Source: Capnocytophaga periodontitidis
GTDB lineage: Bacteria; Bacteroidota; Bacteroidia; Flavobacteriales; Flavobacteriaceae
Direction: 5' to 3'
Length of the DNA: 64,000 nucleotides
NCBI RefSeq assembly: GCF_016126015.1
Contig: NZ_JAEFDB010000004.1
Location: forward strand, 1-64,000
The stretch's first letter is position 1; each line of letters begins with the position of its first letter. Both the position numbers and the translations under genes were made by a program. The notes under the pieces were generated by a model. That model saw nothing but the letters and a program-made list of their open reading frames with translations, did not search any database and was not told the DNA's origin. This document shows, piece after piece, positions 43,351 through 52,641 of the stretch.

Positions 43351-45993
43351 TTATTGAAATATTCTCCCGAAAAAGCCTTTCTTTTTAGGTTTGTCTTCTT
43401 CTTGTTGTTGGGTGGAGGAGGCGGTGTTTTTGGCTGCTGCCGAAGGGTTTACCACATCGTCTATAGAAATTTCTTCCTCACCATTATCTATATCGTTTAA
43501 TTTGCCTTTGCGCTCGTAGATGCGGTAATGCACTTCGCCTGCTCTAATCGTATCTTTTACAGCATTGCTATTGCTGAGGAGACGGTCGAGGAAACCTTCT
43601 CTTACCACGGGTTCACAATTGGTTATCTCCTCGCGTATCTCGTCGGGGACGGAGAAGGTAGCGCGGGTGATTGTGTTGAACTGCTTGTTGCGGTTGAGTT
43701 GTGATACAAAGAGGGCTGCAATAGGCAGTGCTGAGTTAGCTCCTTGCCCCAAATAGGTAGCGCGGAAGCCTATCTGCTGGTCGTTACCCACCCAAACAAT
43801 CATCACCAAGTTAGGCAAGAGTCCTGCAAACCAACCGTCTTTATTATCTTGGGTTGTACCTGTTTTACCGGCAAGGTCATTAGTGAGCCCATATTGTCCG
43901 CGCATTCTGGCAGCTGTTCCTTCATTCACTGTAGCGCGCATCAATTGGATCATCTGTTGGGCAGTGGTTTGGCTGATAGCAGCGGCTTCTTTTTTAGGTT
44001 TGTGTTGCCAGATGATTTTTCCTTTTTTGTCGGTGATTTTTTCTATAAAATACGGTTGTGAGGGTACGCCGTTATTGGCAAAGGTGGTATAAGCTTTAGC
44101 CATTTCAATCACTGATAATTCGGCTGAACCCAAGGCGATAGAGGGCACTTGTGGCAAGGCTGTTTGGATACCCATTGCGCGCGCTTTCCTGATGACATTG
44201 TTGAGTCCTGCATAGAAGAGCGTTTGCACAGCGATGGTGTTCAGTGATTCTTTAAGCGCCTTGCCTACAGAGTAGTAAGTATAAGGGTCGTCGTCGGTTT
44301 TAGAGGCGTTGCGCGGAGTCCAGAATTTTTCATCGGCGTAGGTAAGGGCGCGTGGTGAGAAGTGAGTGCATACAGGCATTCCTACCTCTAAGGCAGTAGC
44401 ATAGACAATAGGTTTGAAAATAGACCCAACTTGGCGTTTACTTTGCAACACGTGGTCGTACTTGAAGTGCTCAAAATCAACACCTCCTACATAACTTTTT
44501 ACAGCTCCCGTTTGTGGATTCACACTCACAAAACCTGTGTTGAGCAAGCGGATATAAAACGACAAACTATCGAGGGTACTGTGTTTTTGCACTTCGTCCT
44601 GAGTGTAGAAACTCAAGTCCATAGGTTTTTTCTCGCTGAGTTTTTTCCAAATAGTTTCATCGTTGAGACCTTGGGCTTTTAGTTCTTTATAAGCGGGGAG
44701 TTTTTTAGCTTCTTGGAGTAGCCAGTCGTTATCGGTTTTCCAAGGAGGGTTTTTGCCATAAGCCGTTTCAAAATCTTTTTGCAGGCGTTCTAAGTGTTTT
44801 TTCACGGCAGCCTCGGCGTATTGCTGCATAGTACGGTCGATAGTGGTGTAGATGCGCAACCCATCTTTATAGATATTATAGGGCGTACCGTCTTCTTTTT
44901 TAACGTCTTTCAACAATTCGGGGAGTTGCAAGCGTATTTGTTCGCGGAGGTAAGGCGCGAGACCTTCGTTTTCGATGTTGTTATAGCTAATTTTCAGGCT
45001 GTCTTGCTTGTGGACTTCAAAGTCTTTATCGGAGAGGAGTCCATTTTTTTTCATCTTAGCCAATACTACATTGCGGCGTTCTTCACTTCGCTTGGGCGAG
45101 GTACGCGGATTGTAGTTTTTATTAGCTTTGAGAGATCCTACTAAGGTAGCAGCTTCGTTGAGGGTGAGTTCTTTGGTGTGTTTGTTGAAAAATCGATGGG
45201 CAGCAGCCTCTATACCGTAAGTATTGTCGCTAAAAGGTACGGTATTGAGGTAGAGGGTGATGATTTCCTCTTTAGTATAGACTTTCTCAATACGGCTGGC
45301 GATAATCATCTCTTTGATTTTATGCACGGGCATTGAGAGTTTTCCGTAGCGCTCGCCACGCCCGAAAATGTTTTTAGCCAACTGCATCGTAAGGGTACTA
45401 CCCCCGCCCGAAGAATCATCTTGCAAGAGCAGTGTTTTGAAAAATACCCTAAAGAGGCTTCGCATATCCACGCCACTGTGGCTGTAAAAACGCTCATCCT
45501 CGGTGGAGATGAGGGCATTTACCAAGTAAGGAGGAAAATCGGAATATTCAACTTTAGTGCGGTCAAAAATGTAGAATTTTCCTAAGAATTCACCGTGGTC
45601 GTCGTAGATGAGGCTTGCTTCAGCTTGGCGGAGCTCCTTGAGTTCTTGTTCGGTAGGTAATTTGCCAAAAGCACCAAAATATACTAAAGAGAAGAGCAAT
45701 AACAACATTGCTACCCCTGCTCCTACAGCAATACCTGCCCATTTGAGGTAGAATTTGTAGGTTCGGGGTTGTTTGCCTTCGCGCTTGCCGCTGAAGAGTT
45801 TATAAAATAAATAGGGAATGCCAATAAGCAGTAATACAAGGGCATACCAAGTGTATTTGAGGCAGTAACGCAGTAGTTTATATACCATAGAACCTAAAGC
45901 CAAAATCCCTTCCATCAGTAGAGAAAGGAGGGGAGCTATCAGGAGCAGCCCTTTGGTAATAAGTTTTTTGAATGATATATTTTTCAGTTGCAT
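43351..45993 (-). CDS. Penicillin-binding protein 1A, bifunctional
   Basis: I place the start at ATG 45993 (MQLKNISFKKL), 13 codons inside the longest frame, because the promoter lies at 46022-46051. About 880 residues. Hydrophobic segments occur near the N-terminus, then a GT51 glycosyltransferase domain (LISTEDERFYSHSGVD, STLTMQLAKNIFGRG) and a transpeptidase with SxxK in VGSIFKPIVYA, SLNT and KTGTTQDNKDGWF. It polymerises and cross-links peptidoglycan. The tail is rich in K and Q (EEDKPKKKGFFGRIFQ). Confidence 0.92.
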   Translation of the reverse strand: MQLKNISFKKLITKGLLLIAPLLSLLMEGILALGSMVYKLLRYCLKYTWYALVLLLIGIPYLFYKLFSGKREGKQPRTYKFYLKWAGIAVGAGVAMLLLLFSLVYFGAFGKLPTEQELKELRQAEASLIYDDHGEFLGKFYIFDRTKVEYSDFPPYLVNALISTEDERFYSHSGVDMRSLFRVFFKTLLLQDDSSGGGSTLTMQLAKNIFGRGERYGKLSMPVHKIKEMIIASRIEKVYTKEEIITLYLNTVPFSDNTYGIEAAAHRFFNKHTKELTLNEAATLVGSLKANKNYNPRTSPKRSEERRNVVLAKMKKNGLLSDKDFEVHKQDSLKISYNNIENEGLAPYLREQIRLQLPELLKDVKKEDGTPYNIYKDGLRIYTTIDRTMQQYAEAAVKKHLERLQKDFETAYGKNPPWKTDNDWLLQEAKKLPAYKELKAQGLNDETIWKKLSEKKPMDLSFYTQDEVQKHSTLDSLSFYIRLLNTGFVSVNPQTGAVKSYVGGVDFEHFKYDHVLQSKRQVGSIFKPIVYATALEVGMPVCTHFSPRALTYADEKFWTPRNASKTDDDPYTYYSVGKALKESLNTIAVQTLFYAGLNNVIRKARAMGIQTALPQVPSIALGSAELSVIEMAKAYTTFANNGVPSQPYFIEKITDKKGKIIWQHKPKKEAAAISQTTAQQMIQLMRATVNEGTAARMRGQYGLTNDLAGKTGTTQDNKDGWFAGLLPNLVMIVWVGNDQQIGFRATYLGQGANSALPIAALFVSQLNRNKQFNTITRATFSVPDEIREEITNCEPVVREGFLDRLLSNSNAVKDTIRAGEVHYRIYERKGKLNDIDNGEEEISIDDVVNPSAAAKNTASSTQQQEEDKPKKKGFFGRIFQ

Positions 45994-46021
45994 ATAAAAA
46001 AGTACTGAACGATTTAGAATG

Positions 46022-46051
46022 CAAAAGTACAAATTAATTAATAATTACCAA
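46022..46051 (-). promoter_or_regulatory. Promoter of the PBP1A gene
   Basis: Minus-strand TACTTTTG (46029-46022) with TTG 19 bases upstream (46051-46049); 29 bases before the chosen start. Confidence 0.55.
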
Positions 46052-46115
46052 GTAATGGAGAATAAAATTTAGGTGTAGAGAGAGATTAGCGAGAAAAAGT
46101 TTTTGATATAGGTTT

Positions 46116-46146
46116 TTTGTTATTTACTAAAAAATTTATACTTTTG
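46116..46146 (+). promoter_or_regulatory. Promoter of the J-domain operon
   Basis: TTTG at 46116-46119, 19 bases, TACTTTTG at 46139-46146; divergent from the PBP1A promoter. Confidence 0.65.
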
Positions 46147-46182
46147 CCGCTTCAGTAATAAAGGATTATAAAAATAAGTGTG

Positions 46183-46569
46183 ATGATATACTATGTACTT
46201 CTTTCCTTAGGTGTGGTTGTGCTGCTTTATCTGCTTATTATGCAAGGAATTGCAAATCTTAAGCGCGAAAAAGTAAAAGATGAACTACGCGAAAAATGGC
46301 AAAATGCCCTTATCGACGAAAAACGAACTAAAGAGACCATTATGGAACTCATCAAAAAAACTTTTGGTGAGGCAACGGTTAGTAGTATTGAAAAAGGCAT
46401 ATACAAAGAAAGTATGCCCGATTATCTCGTGAAAATGGCTATCGGTCGCCCTGTGAGCGTCCAGCCCGTAGTGTTCCACGGCATCCCTACCGAACGCTGG
46501 TTCTACAAATCTGTCGTGCTTAGCTTTCAGAGCGGCCGACTTATAGGCTGGGAAACCAATGATAAATAA
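46183..46569 (+). CDS. Small membrane-anchored protein of unknown function
   Basis: 128 residues from ATG 46183 (a GTG one codon earlier is possible). One N-terminal membrane helix (YYVLLSLGVVVLLYLLIMQ) is followed by a charged helical part and a compact end (FHGIPTERWFYKSVVLSFQSGRLIGWE) that resembles small lipoprotein-like beta folds. It is 17 bases before the J-domain gene and shares its promoter. Family not recognised. Confidence 0.6.
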   Translation: MIYYVLLSLGVVVLLYLLIMQGIANLKREKVKDELREKWQNALIDEKRTKETIMELIKKTFGEATVSSIEKGIYKESMPDYLVKMAIGRPVSVQPVVFHGIPTERWFYKSVVLSFQSGRLIGWETNDK

Positions 46570-46586
46570 CTCCAAATAACAGGACT

Positions 46587-47120
46587 ATGACAGTAAAAGA
46601 TTACTACCAAGTGCTGGGACTCACCCCTGAAGCCCCTACTGAAGAAATACGCACCGCCTACCGAAAACTCGCTAAAGCTAATCACCCCGATAAACACAAG
46701 GGTGACCCTATCTACGTAGAAAAATTTAAAGACCTCCAAGAGGCTTATGATGTGCTATCGGATAGCTACAAACGCAAAGAATACGACGATCAGCTGGCAC
46801 GCCAAAAAAGCTATAATAAAAAAGACGCTAAAAAATCGACGGCTAATAAAAAATCGGATGAATCTTCTAACGATAACGCGCAACAACCCCCGCAAACAGA
46901 ACAATCCCAACAACCCAAACAACCTCGCCCCGAGGAAATTAAGGATTTGCATACCTTGGTGGATATGTATTTCAAAAAACGCGACATCACTCTGCAAGCT
47001 CGTAAGGCTTACGATAGTTTTCTCGCTTCTCCTCGCAAAAAATATATCAATTGGGTAACCTTTATAGCTCTGTTGCTTTTTATCGCAGGAGTTGTTGTGG
47101 CAATGACGCTCCTCAATTGA
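46587..47120 (+). CDS. J-domain protein with C-terminal membrane anchor
   Basis: 177 residues. The J domain fills residues ~3-70 (DYYQVLGLTPEAPTEEIRTAYRKLA, HPD motif in NHPDKHKG, DLQEAYDVLSD). A low-complexity Q/K/P-rich linker (QQPPQTEQSQQPKQPRP) leads to a single C-terminal helix (WVTFIALLLFIAGVVVAMTLL), so the protein is probably tail-anchored with the J domain in the cytoplasm. No Gly/Phe or zinc-finger part, so it is not DnaJ itself but a type III partner that recruits DnaK locally. Confidence 0.85.
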   Translation: MTVKDYYQVLGLTPEAPTEEIRTAYRKLAKANHPDKHKGDPIYVEKFKDLQEAYDVLSDSYKRKEYDDQLARQKSYNKKDAKKSTANKKSDESSNDNAQQPPQTEQSQQPKQPRPEEIKDLHTLVDMYFKKRDITLQARKAYDSFLASPRKKYINWVTFIALLLFIAGVVVAMTLLN

Positions 47121-47123
47121 TAG

Positions 47124-47160
47124 GTAACAATTGACAATTAATAATTAACAATTGACAATT
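47124..47160. repeat. AT-rich intergenic word repeat
   Basis: AACAATTGACAATTAATAAT-type tandem words, the same as at 23815-23852; the likely TTG start of the next gene lies inside the last word. Confidence 0.6.
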
Positions 47161-48117
47161 AACATACACAACGAAACGGATTTTACGGCAACTGCCTTGG
47201 ATACTTTTCGCTATCAATACGAAAATAACGAGGTGTACCACCGCTTTTGTACCCTATTACAACGCACTCCCGAAAAAGTAACTGCCCTCGAGCATATCCC
47301 TTTTTTGCCTATTGAATGCTTCAAAACGCATAAAGTGTATTGTGGCAGTGCACCTCACCAGCAAATCTTCACCAGCAGTGGCACCACAGGCGCACAAACT
47401 TCCCGACATTATGTGAAAGACCTCACTATTTACGAAGAGAGCTTTCGCAAAGGATTTACATACTTCTATGGCGATATCCACAATTATGTGGTATTAGCCC
47501 TCCTCCCTTCTTATTTAGAGCGCACGGGCTCATCGCTCATCACTATGGTAGCCGACCTTATAGAGCGCTCAGATAGTGAGTATAGCGGTTTTTACCTCAA
47601 TGAATACGACCTCTTAGCCGAGCGCTTACAAATGCTTGATGCTTCGGGTAAAAAAGTGTTGCTCATAGGGGTATCGTTTGCCTTACTCGACCTTGTTGAA
47701 AAACATACTTTCTCCTTAAAAAATACGATTGTAATGGAAACTGGCGGAATGAAAGGTCGGCGTAAAGAACTCGTGCGAGAAGAGTTGCACGCTATGCTCT
47801 GCCAAGGTTTTGGGGTAGCAATGATTCACTCGGAATACGGAATGACCGAACTGCTCTCGCAAGCCTATTCTGCTGGTAAGGGGATTTATAAGTGTGTACC
47901 TTGGCTCAAAGTGCTTATACGCGATACTAATGATGCGCTTAGCTATCTGCCTACTGGCAAAACCGGCGGACTTAATATCATCGATTTGGCTAATAGAGAA
48001 TCGTGTAGCTTTATCGCTACTCAAGATTTAGGAAAACTATACCCCGATGGTACTTTTGAAGTATTAGGGCGCTTCGACAACGCCGATATCAGAGGGTGCA
48101 ATTTGCTCATTAGCTAA
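47152..48117 (+). CDS. LuxE-like acyl-protein synthetase/acyltransferase
   Basis: 321 residues; no ATG is near, so a TTG at 47152 within the repeat is the best start. The adenylate-forming features of the LuxE/PaaK group are visible: FTSSGTTGAQTSRHYV (phosphate loop), VVLALLPSYLERTGSS, METGGMKGRRKELVREE, and GMTELLSQAYS. Common in Bacteroidota, where the acyl acceptor is unknown. It would activate a fatty or aryl acid in the cytoplasm. It follows the J-domain gene by 31 bases. Confidence 0.8.
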   Translation: MTINIHNETDFTATALDTFRYQYENNEVYHRFCTLLQRTPEKVTALEHIPFLPIECFKTHKVYCGSAPHQQIFTSSGTTGAQTSRHYVKDLTIYEESFRKGFTYFYGDIHNYVVLALLPSYLERTGSSLITMVADLIERSDSEYSGFYLNEYDLLAERLQMLDASGKKVLLIGVSFALLDLVEKHTFSLKNTIVMETGGMKGRRKELVREELHAMLCQGFGVAMIHSEYGMTELLSQAYSAGKGIYKCVPWLKVLIRDTNDALSYLPTGKTGGLNIIDLANRESCSFIATQDLGKLYPDGTFEVLGRFDNADIRGCNLLIS

Positions 48118-48125
48118 TTTTCTAA

Positions 48126-48157
48126 TTTGCTAATTTCCTAATTATTTTCTATCTTTG
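48126..48157 (+). promoter_or_regulatory. Promoter of the small gene at 48175
   Basis: TTTG at 48126-48129, 20 bases, TATCTTTG at 48150-48157. The -33 box lies in a repeated ATTTGCTAATTT word found in several spacers. Confidence 0.6.
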
Positions 48158-48174
48158 CCAAAAATATAAGAATT

Positions 48175-48429
48175 ATGGGTACAGTAAGATTACAAGCAAC
48201 AGTGCAAGAATTTGATATTCCATACTTAGAAAGGTTTTTAAAAGGCATTTCAGCCACTGAAATCAATTTTGAAAAAGAAGAAGATGCTTTTGATATTCTT
48301 ACTCCTGAAGACCTCAAAGCCATTGCGCTCTCAAAAGAGCAAGGAAACCTCGGTATGGTTACAAGCAATGACGATGTTTTTAAAGAGATTCGATATTTTA
48401 GAAGTTCAAAACAACAACCCTTATTTTAA
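48175..48429 (+). CDS. Small conserved-looking protein, antitoxin-like size
   Basis: 84 residues, no signal. An N-terminal VRLQATVQEFDIPYLERFLKGI is followed by an acidic linker (EKEEDAFDILTPEDL) and a helical end. The size and layout resemble small DUF2683-type or antitoxin-type proteins, but no toxin gene is next to it. It has its own promoter and terminator. Function not assigned. Confidence 0.6.
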   Translation: MGTVRLQATVQEFDIPYLERFLKGISATEINFEKEEDAFDILTPEDLKAIALSKEQGNLGMVTSNDDVFKEIRYFRSSKQQPLF

Positions 48430-48433
48430 CAAG

Positions 48434-48469
48434 AAAACTCCCTTGTAGTTTGTACTGCAAGGGAGTTTT
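48434..48469 (+). terminator. Terminator after the small gene
   Basis: AAAACTCCCTTG and CAAGGGAGTTTT (12-bp stem) with T-run; very like the tatA terminator in sequence. Confidence 0.85.
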
Positions 48470-48512
48470 TCTAAAGTAAAGTAACTAATTTATTAATTGA
48501 TTACTGTTTTTA

Positions 48513-48560
48513 TCAGACAAGGCGGACGTGTCAGACAAGTCAGATTCCTGACCCCTAAAA
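48513..48560. repeat. Dispersed intergenic repeat, GTC-GAC type
   Basis: CAGACAAGGCGGACGTGTCA followed by CAGACAAGTCAGATTCCTGA and CCCCTAAAACCTATC; relative of 27664-27732. Confidence 0.65.
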
Positions 48561-48633
48561 CCTATCATCGGGGGCAAAGGTAATAAAAAATAGTTTAATA
48601 TCCTAATTTATGTCGCTAATTAATTATTAAACG

Positions 48634-49523
48634 TGTTTAAACTTTTTTGAGGAACTTGGAGATAAACCCTAATAGGAGCATTCCAATCCAAGTTATATCA
48701 AGATATTCATATCTCATTATCAAACCTTTATATCCGTCAAGCCAACCATTTGCTTGTTCAATCTTAAACCTATTTTTGTACAATTCTTCATCAAAATAAA
48801 CATCTGGTTGCTTTCCATTTCGGGGATTAGGTTTAATATTTGCTATAATTTCTTTGCTTTCTAAAAAATCTCTAAGAGATTTGCTATCAAATCCTGCATC
48901 AGCATTGAGAAACAGTCCTTTGTTTTCTATTCCTGCTTCTTCTAAAAAAGCTAAGATTTCTTTTAGTACTTCTTCTATTTCATATAAGTCATTGTGATTT
49001 CCTGATTTAGGGCTTCCCATTGCTATCATTTGCCCTTTATTATCACACAAAAAAATACTATTTGTGGTTACGGCTTTTTTTCTTGCTTGATAACCTGCAG
49101 ACTCTCCTTTTTGGCGACAACGTGTATGACTACCATCCAATTGAACACAAGACATATCTAATTTTCTTTTCTTCTTGCTTAATAGATTCAACCATACTCG
49201 CTGAAAACTACCATCTTTACTCCATTTATTGAAGTAGTAATAGACATTTTGCCAAGAGATCTCTCCTTTTTCAAAATAATTCTCAATTGGAAGTTCTCTC
49301 CATTGTACCCCTGTTTTTAATCTCTTGAGAATCAATAAAAATATTGAAGCTAAATCAAAATTACTTTTAAATCCTCTTTTTCCTACACTTAAAAAGGGAA
49401 TAATCCATTTATTTATTGTATCTTTGCCCAAAGTTCCTGAATTTTAGTGTTCTTTTTTTTTTGCAAACACAAAATTACTAATTTTCGGGAACTTTTACTT
49501 TATTATAGGAAAAAGTTTAAACA
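48634..49523 (-). mobile_element. IS5-family insertion sequence, complete
   Basis: Bounded by inverted repeats TGTTTAAACTTTTT (48634-48647) and its complement (49510-49523). Bases just outside (AAACG on the left, GCTTC on the right) are shared with the deleted copy at 29155-29732, so the true ends may lie five bases further out. No clear target duplication is seen. Its right end truncates the gene at 49527-50039, and that gene's missing half is not on the left side, so a deletion accompanied or followed insertion. Confidence 0.85.
48637..49431 (-). CDS. IS5-family transposase
   Basis: 264 residues. The N-terminal part has KRLKTGVQWRELPIENYF (IS5-type DUF4096-like block). The DDE core is intact by eye: QLDGSHTRCR (first Asp), LNADAGFDSK (second Asp) and NRFKIEQANGWLDGYK (Glu). 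It is likely active. The stop codon overlaps the left inverted repeat. The copy at 29155 is nearly identical but lacks the core. Confidence 0.9.
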   Translation of the reverse strand: MGKDTINKWIIPFLSVGKRGFKSNFDLASIFLLILKRLKTGVQWRELPIENYFEKGEISWQNVYYYFNKWSKDGSFQRVWLNLLSKKKRKLDMSCVQLDGSHTRCRQKGESAGYQARKKAVTTNSIFLCDNKGQMIAMGSPKSGNHNDLYEIEEVLKEILAFLEEAGIENKGLFLNADAGFDSKSLRDFLESKEIIANIKPNPRNGKQPDVYFDEELYKNRFKIEQANGWLDGYKGLIMRYEYLDITWIGMLLLGFISKFLKKV

Positions 49524-49526
49524 GCT

Positions 49527-50039
49527 TCAATATTTATATTTGAATTTACCAAATACTGAAAGAGGAAATTCCCAAAGAAAGTTGGTAGGAAAAATATGAT
49601 AGCCTAATATTACATCTTTACTTGATGTAATAAGTACATCATTTGTATAAGTTTTTAAATACTGATAGTTTTCTTCAAGAATTATTTCCTTTACATTAAC
49701 TAAATCATTTTCTAAAAGACAAATACTTCTGTTATATACTCCTCTTGATGTTTTTACAGCATTAGCCCAAGCTATTAAATATTTAGAATTCTCATTTGCT
49801 ATAAGAAAATAGTTACTTTTAATAATATTAAAATTTTCATCAATATAATAGCACCCCTTCTCTTCATCAAAAACTTGAATTAGAGAATCTGAAATCTTAT
49901 AAATGCTAGTACCATCTATTCCTTCCATTAAGAGTGTATTGTCATATAACAAATTGTCGTTTAACAAACTATAAATTATTCCTTCTTTAAAAGGAATTAC
50001 TTTATTTATATTTTCTTTTATTTCAATTAGAGAATACAT
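49527..50039 (-). pseudogene. Immunity-type gene truncated by the IS
   Basis: 170 residues in a single frame, but the stop (TGA 49529-49527) is made of one host base and the first bases of the IS end. Its last residues (NFLWEFPLSVFGKFKY) align with FLWEFPLSSLGRWKN in the middle of the 340-residue neighbour at 50448-51470, so about half of the gene is missing. It immediately follows a broken toxin fragment, as its paralogue follows a toxin module. Confidence 0.8.
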
Positions 50040-50042
50040 AAA

Positions 50043-50396
50043 TTAGAATTTTATAAAATTGTACAAAACAGAATCTGTTGAATTTATTAGGTCTCTAAAA
50101 ACATTTTTAGCTTCACTTTTAGTTAAACCTTCACCTAATAAGTTATTTTTCAAAGTATTGTTTTTCAAAATAATCTCAAAGAGCTCATCTTTTCTGTTTT
50201 TAAACAATTCTTTAAAAGCTTGTTTTACTTTATTTATATTAGCTTTATTACTGTTAATCACATAAGCTAAATCTTCTATTTTGTTAACTTTTTGTAAATG
50301 GCTTTCAAATTGCTTGATAAAACCTTTATCATTAGCTATTTTGCTCCAAGTTTCACTGTTATAACTAATCAGGCGTATATTTTTTAGGGTTTTTCT
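50043..50396 (-). pseudogene. Toxin module fragment with internal deletion
   Basis: Relative of the module at 51470-52139. It begins with KNPKKYTP, then a stop, then jumps to SYNSETWSKIANDKGFI and NKANINKVKQAFKELF. The ~40 residues between (including CPNC and EEFK of the intact module) are deleted, removing the likely active part. An open frame of 72 residues remains from 50261, probably without function. Confidence 0.75.
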
Positions 50397-50447
50397 ATGC
50401 TTTTAAATGAAAGTAAAAGTAATAAAATTAGTATGATAAAACAAGAA

Positions 50448-51470
50448 CTACTCTTCTCTTTCAAAAATATGCAACGTATTATTACTATCTAAGATATACA
50501 CCTTATTCTCTGAAACTTTTAAATCTTTAAGCTGGGTAAAACAATCATCTCTTTCCACTACTGCAATAGGCTCTGAAACATAGATAATCTCCTTGGTATT
50601 GATGTCTAAAACACCAAATTTTAGTTGTTCAGCAAGATAAAAGTACAATAGATTATCTTGAACAACAAAATCTTCGGCAATATCATTTGCTTTTTTGATG
50701 TTGTACTTTTCAAACTCCTCTTGTAAACCATATTGAGTAACAAAAGGGGGGTCTTGATTTAAATCTATTTCAATAAAAATATGTGCTAATCCAAAAATTT
50801 TTCCTCGTTCATTATCCAAGTAATAATCACTTCTGAAAAAAAGTTTGCTTTCTTTTCCCATGTGGTATTCAGAAATACGATATTTCAGCTCTCCTGTTTT
50901 GATGTCTAAGCCTATAAAGCCTCCTATCTCTATAAAAGCCCAAAGAATATTGTTATATATACCTATAAGTTTATATACCTCGAAATCTCTTTCTTCATCC
51001 CACGAATTTTTCCACCTCCCAAGTGAAGAAAGAGGAAACTCCCAAAGGAATTGCCCTGATAAGAAGTTAATTGTTTGAATTTTATTCTCCTTTTCAAAAA
51101 ATAAGAGCTCATCAAAAATATAAGATGATAGTATTTTGCCTCTCACTAGCTCTAAATCATTATACATCAATCTCTTTGATACTCTATCATAATAGATAAA
51201 GGAGCTGTCAGAAAAATAGTAATAAAAATTTCTTTCTTCAAAAGTGTTTATAACTTTTCCTTGATAATTAAAAAAAGTATTGACACTTCTATTAGTAAAC
51301 ACATTAAAAAAAGAAGGGTTAAAATCAACTCCCCAATACGGAAGAGGAATGGGAATACTAACCTCTTTGCCAATGACTTTTACTAGATTGCCAGAAGCAT
51401 AATAACAATTACCATCTATTATTTTCCAACTATTTATATTAGGAAAATTCTCTACGTGTTGATACTTCAT
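50448..51470 (-). CDS. Propeller-like immunity-type protein
   Basis: 340 residues, no signal peptide, so cytoplasmic. Repeating strands with aromatic turns (NFLSGQFLWEFPLSSLGRW, GLDIKTGELKYRIS, GVLDINTKEIIYVSEP, LDSNNTLHIFERE) suggest a beta-propeller. The start codon overlaps the stop of the preceding toxin module by one base. A shorter paralogue truncated by the IS follows a related toxin fragment, so the two pairs evolved by duplication. Immunity role is inferred from the pairing. Confidence 0.65.
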   Translation of the reverse strand: MKYQHVENFPNINSWKIIDGNCYYASGNLVKVIGKEVSIPIPLPYWGVDFNPSFFNVFTNRSVNTFFNYQGKVINTFEERNFYYYFSDSSFIYYDRVSKRLMYNDLELVRGKILSSYIFDELLFFEKENKIQTINFLSGQFLWEFPLSSLGRWKNSWDEERDFEVYKLIGIYNNILWAFIEIGGFIGLDIKTGELKYRISEYHMGKESKLFFRSDYYLDNERGKIFGLAHIFIEIDLNQDPPFVTQYGLQEEFEKYNIKKANDIAEDFVVQDNLLYFYLAEQLKFGVLDINTKEIIYVSEPIAVVERDDCFTQLKDLKVSENKVYILDSNNTLHIFEREE

Positions 51471-52139
51471 TAGTTTGTTTTTATAAAATTATATATTGGA
51501 TTATTGAGATCCTCAACTTTCTCTAAGAAATCAGAGGCATTATCTATGTCCTTACCAAATAGCTTTCTTATTTTTTCAAGTCCGAGTCCTCCTTCTTCAG
51601 GAAATCTAAAAAGATTATCAGCTTCTTTTTTAAACACTTCTTTAAAAGCTTGTTTTACTTCATTTATATTAGCTTTATTACTGTTAATCACATAAGCTAA
51701 ATCTTCTATTTTGTTAACTTTTTGTAAATAGCTTTTAAATTGTTGGATAAAACCTTTATCATTAGCTATTTTGCTCCAAGTTTCACTGTTATAGCTTTTA
51801 AATTCCTCAAATAAAGGTAGGTTAGGATTTTGTTTATTGTTAAACTTCACGTCATAACGGCAGTTGGGACAGATATCATCTAAAGCTTTTCCAAACTTCA
51901 TATCTATATGCTCAATGTTTTCAGGTGTATATTTCTTAGGGTTTTTCTTAAAGGTGGATAACATATGCTGTGTGCCTTCACGCATAGCGGCATTGCTACT
52001 TAAAGCGCCTTCTTCTATTTTTTTCCATAAATCAGGACGGTTTCTAAAAGTATGAGCAACTTCTACATAGTTTTCGAGCATCTCATCTATGGTACGACCT
52101 CCAAAAATTTTCCTTCCTGCTTCTGCTTTTATAACAAAG
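51470..52139 (-). CDS. Orphan toxin C-terminal module, possible nuclease
   Basis: The ATG frame starts at 52081 (203 residues), but coding-like sequence continues upstream in frame (FVIKAEAGRKIFGGRTIDE) to about 52139, where it meets the end of another gene, so the module has no N-terminal delivery part. The centre holds CPNCRYDVKF and LFEEFKSYNSETW; a D...ExK arrangement in such a context fits the restriction-endonuclease-like fold of many polymorphic toxins, but I cannot confirm it. The immunity-type gene overlaps the stop. An orphan cassette of this type can be reused by recombination with a full toxin gene. Confidence 0.6.
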
Positions 52140-52619
52140 CTAAGATTCTTTTTCCCAATCTACTTTTAAGACTTCAGTTTTAAAATCTTCATAGATTAAG
52201 AAATATTCTCTAAGAACATTTTTTAAATCTTCATAATTTCTAAAACGAGCATATTTAATTTTTTCAAACTCTCTTCCTTTATTGATTGTTATTAACTTAC
52301 ATATTCTTGAAAAAGGGCCTCCTCCTGATATGGCTTTATTTTTCTTACTTTCCCAATACATTATAACTTCAACCTTTCCATATTTTAATGAAAAATGAAA
52401 ATAGAAATTAATTTCATTTATAGGTTCTAAAATCTGAAAGAAGTTTTCTTTCTTTTTATATTTAGCTGTATATCCTAATTCTTTTACAATTTTTAAAACT
52501 TCTTCATTAGAGTAATTCTCAAATGTGTTCTCATAATTATTCTGAACACTAAGAGCGTAGTGCCTTTTATAGAGATTTATTTTTTCATAAATCTCTAATT
52601 CTTTTTTATTTAATTCCAT
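52140..52619 (-). CDS. Immunity-type protein, copy B
   Basis: 159 residues, no signal. Ends with DLKNVLREYFLIYEDFKTEVLKVDWE, nearly the same as the end of its neighbour at 52642-53106 (IYEDFKIEVLKVDWE), while the rest is only loosely similar; they are paralogues. It stands before an orphan toxin module, within a cluster of short toxin and immunity pieces, so an immunity role is likely. I do not recognise a named family. Confidence 0.6.
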   Translation of the reverse strand: MELNKKELEIYEKINLYKRHYALSVQNNYENTFENYSNEEVLKIVKELGYTAKYKKKENFFQILEPINEINFYFHFSLKYGKVEVIMYWESKKNKAISGGGPFSRICKLITINKGREFEKIKYARFRNYEDLKNVLREYFLIYEDFKTEVLKVDWEKES

Positions 52620-52641
52620 ACTTATTCAGGTCTGAATCTTA

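Noticed and set aside
44794-45144. Long plus-strand frames opposite PBP1A, SusC and the helicase genes
   Set aside because: They mirror strong minus-strand genes, have no family features and no ribosome-site or operon context.
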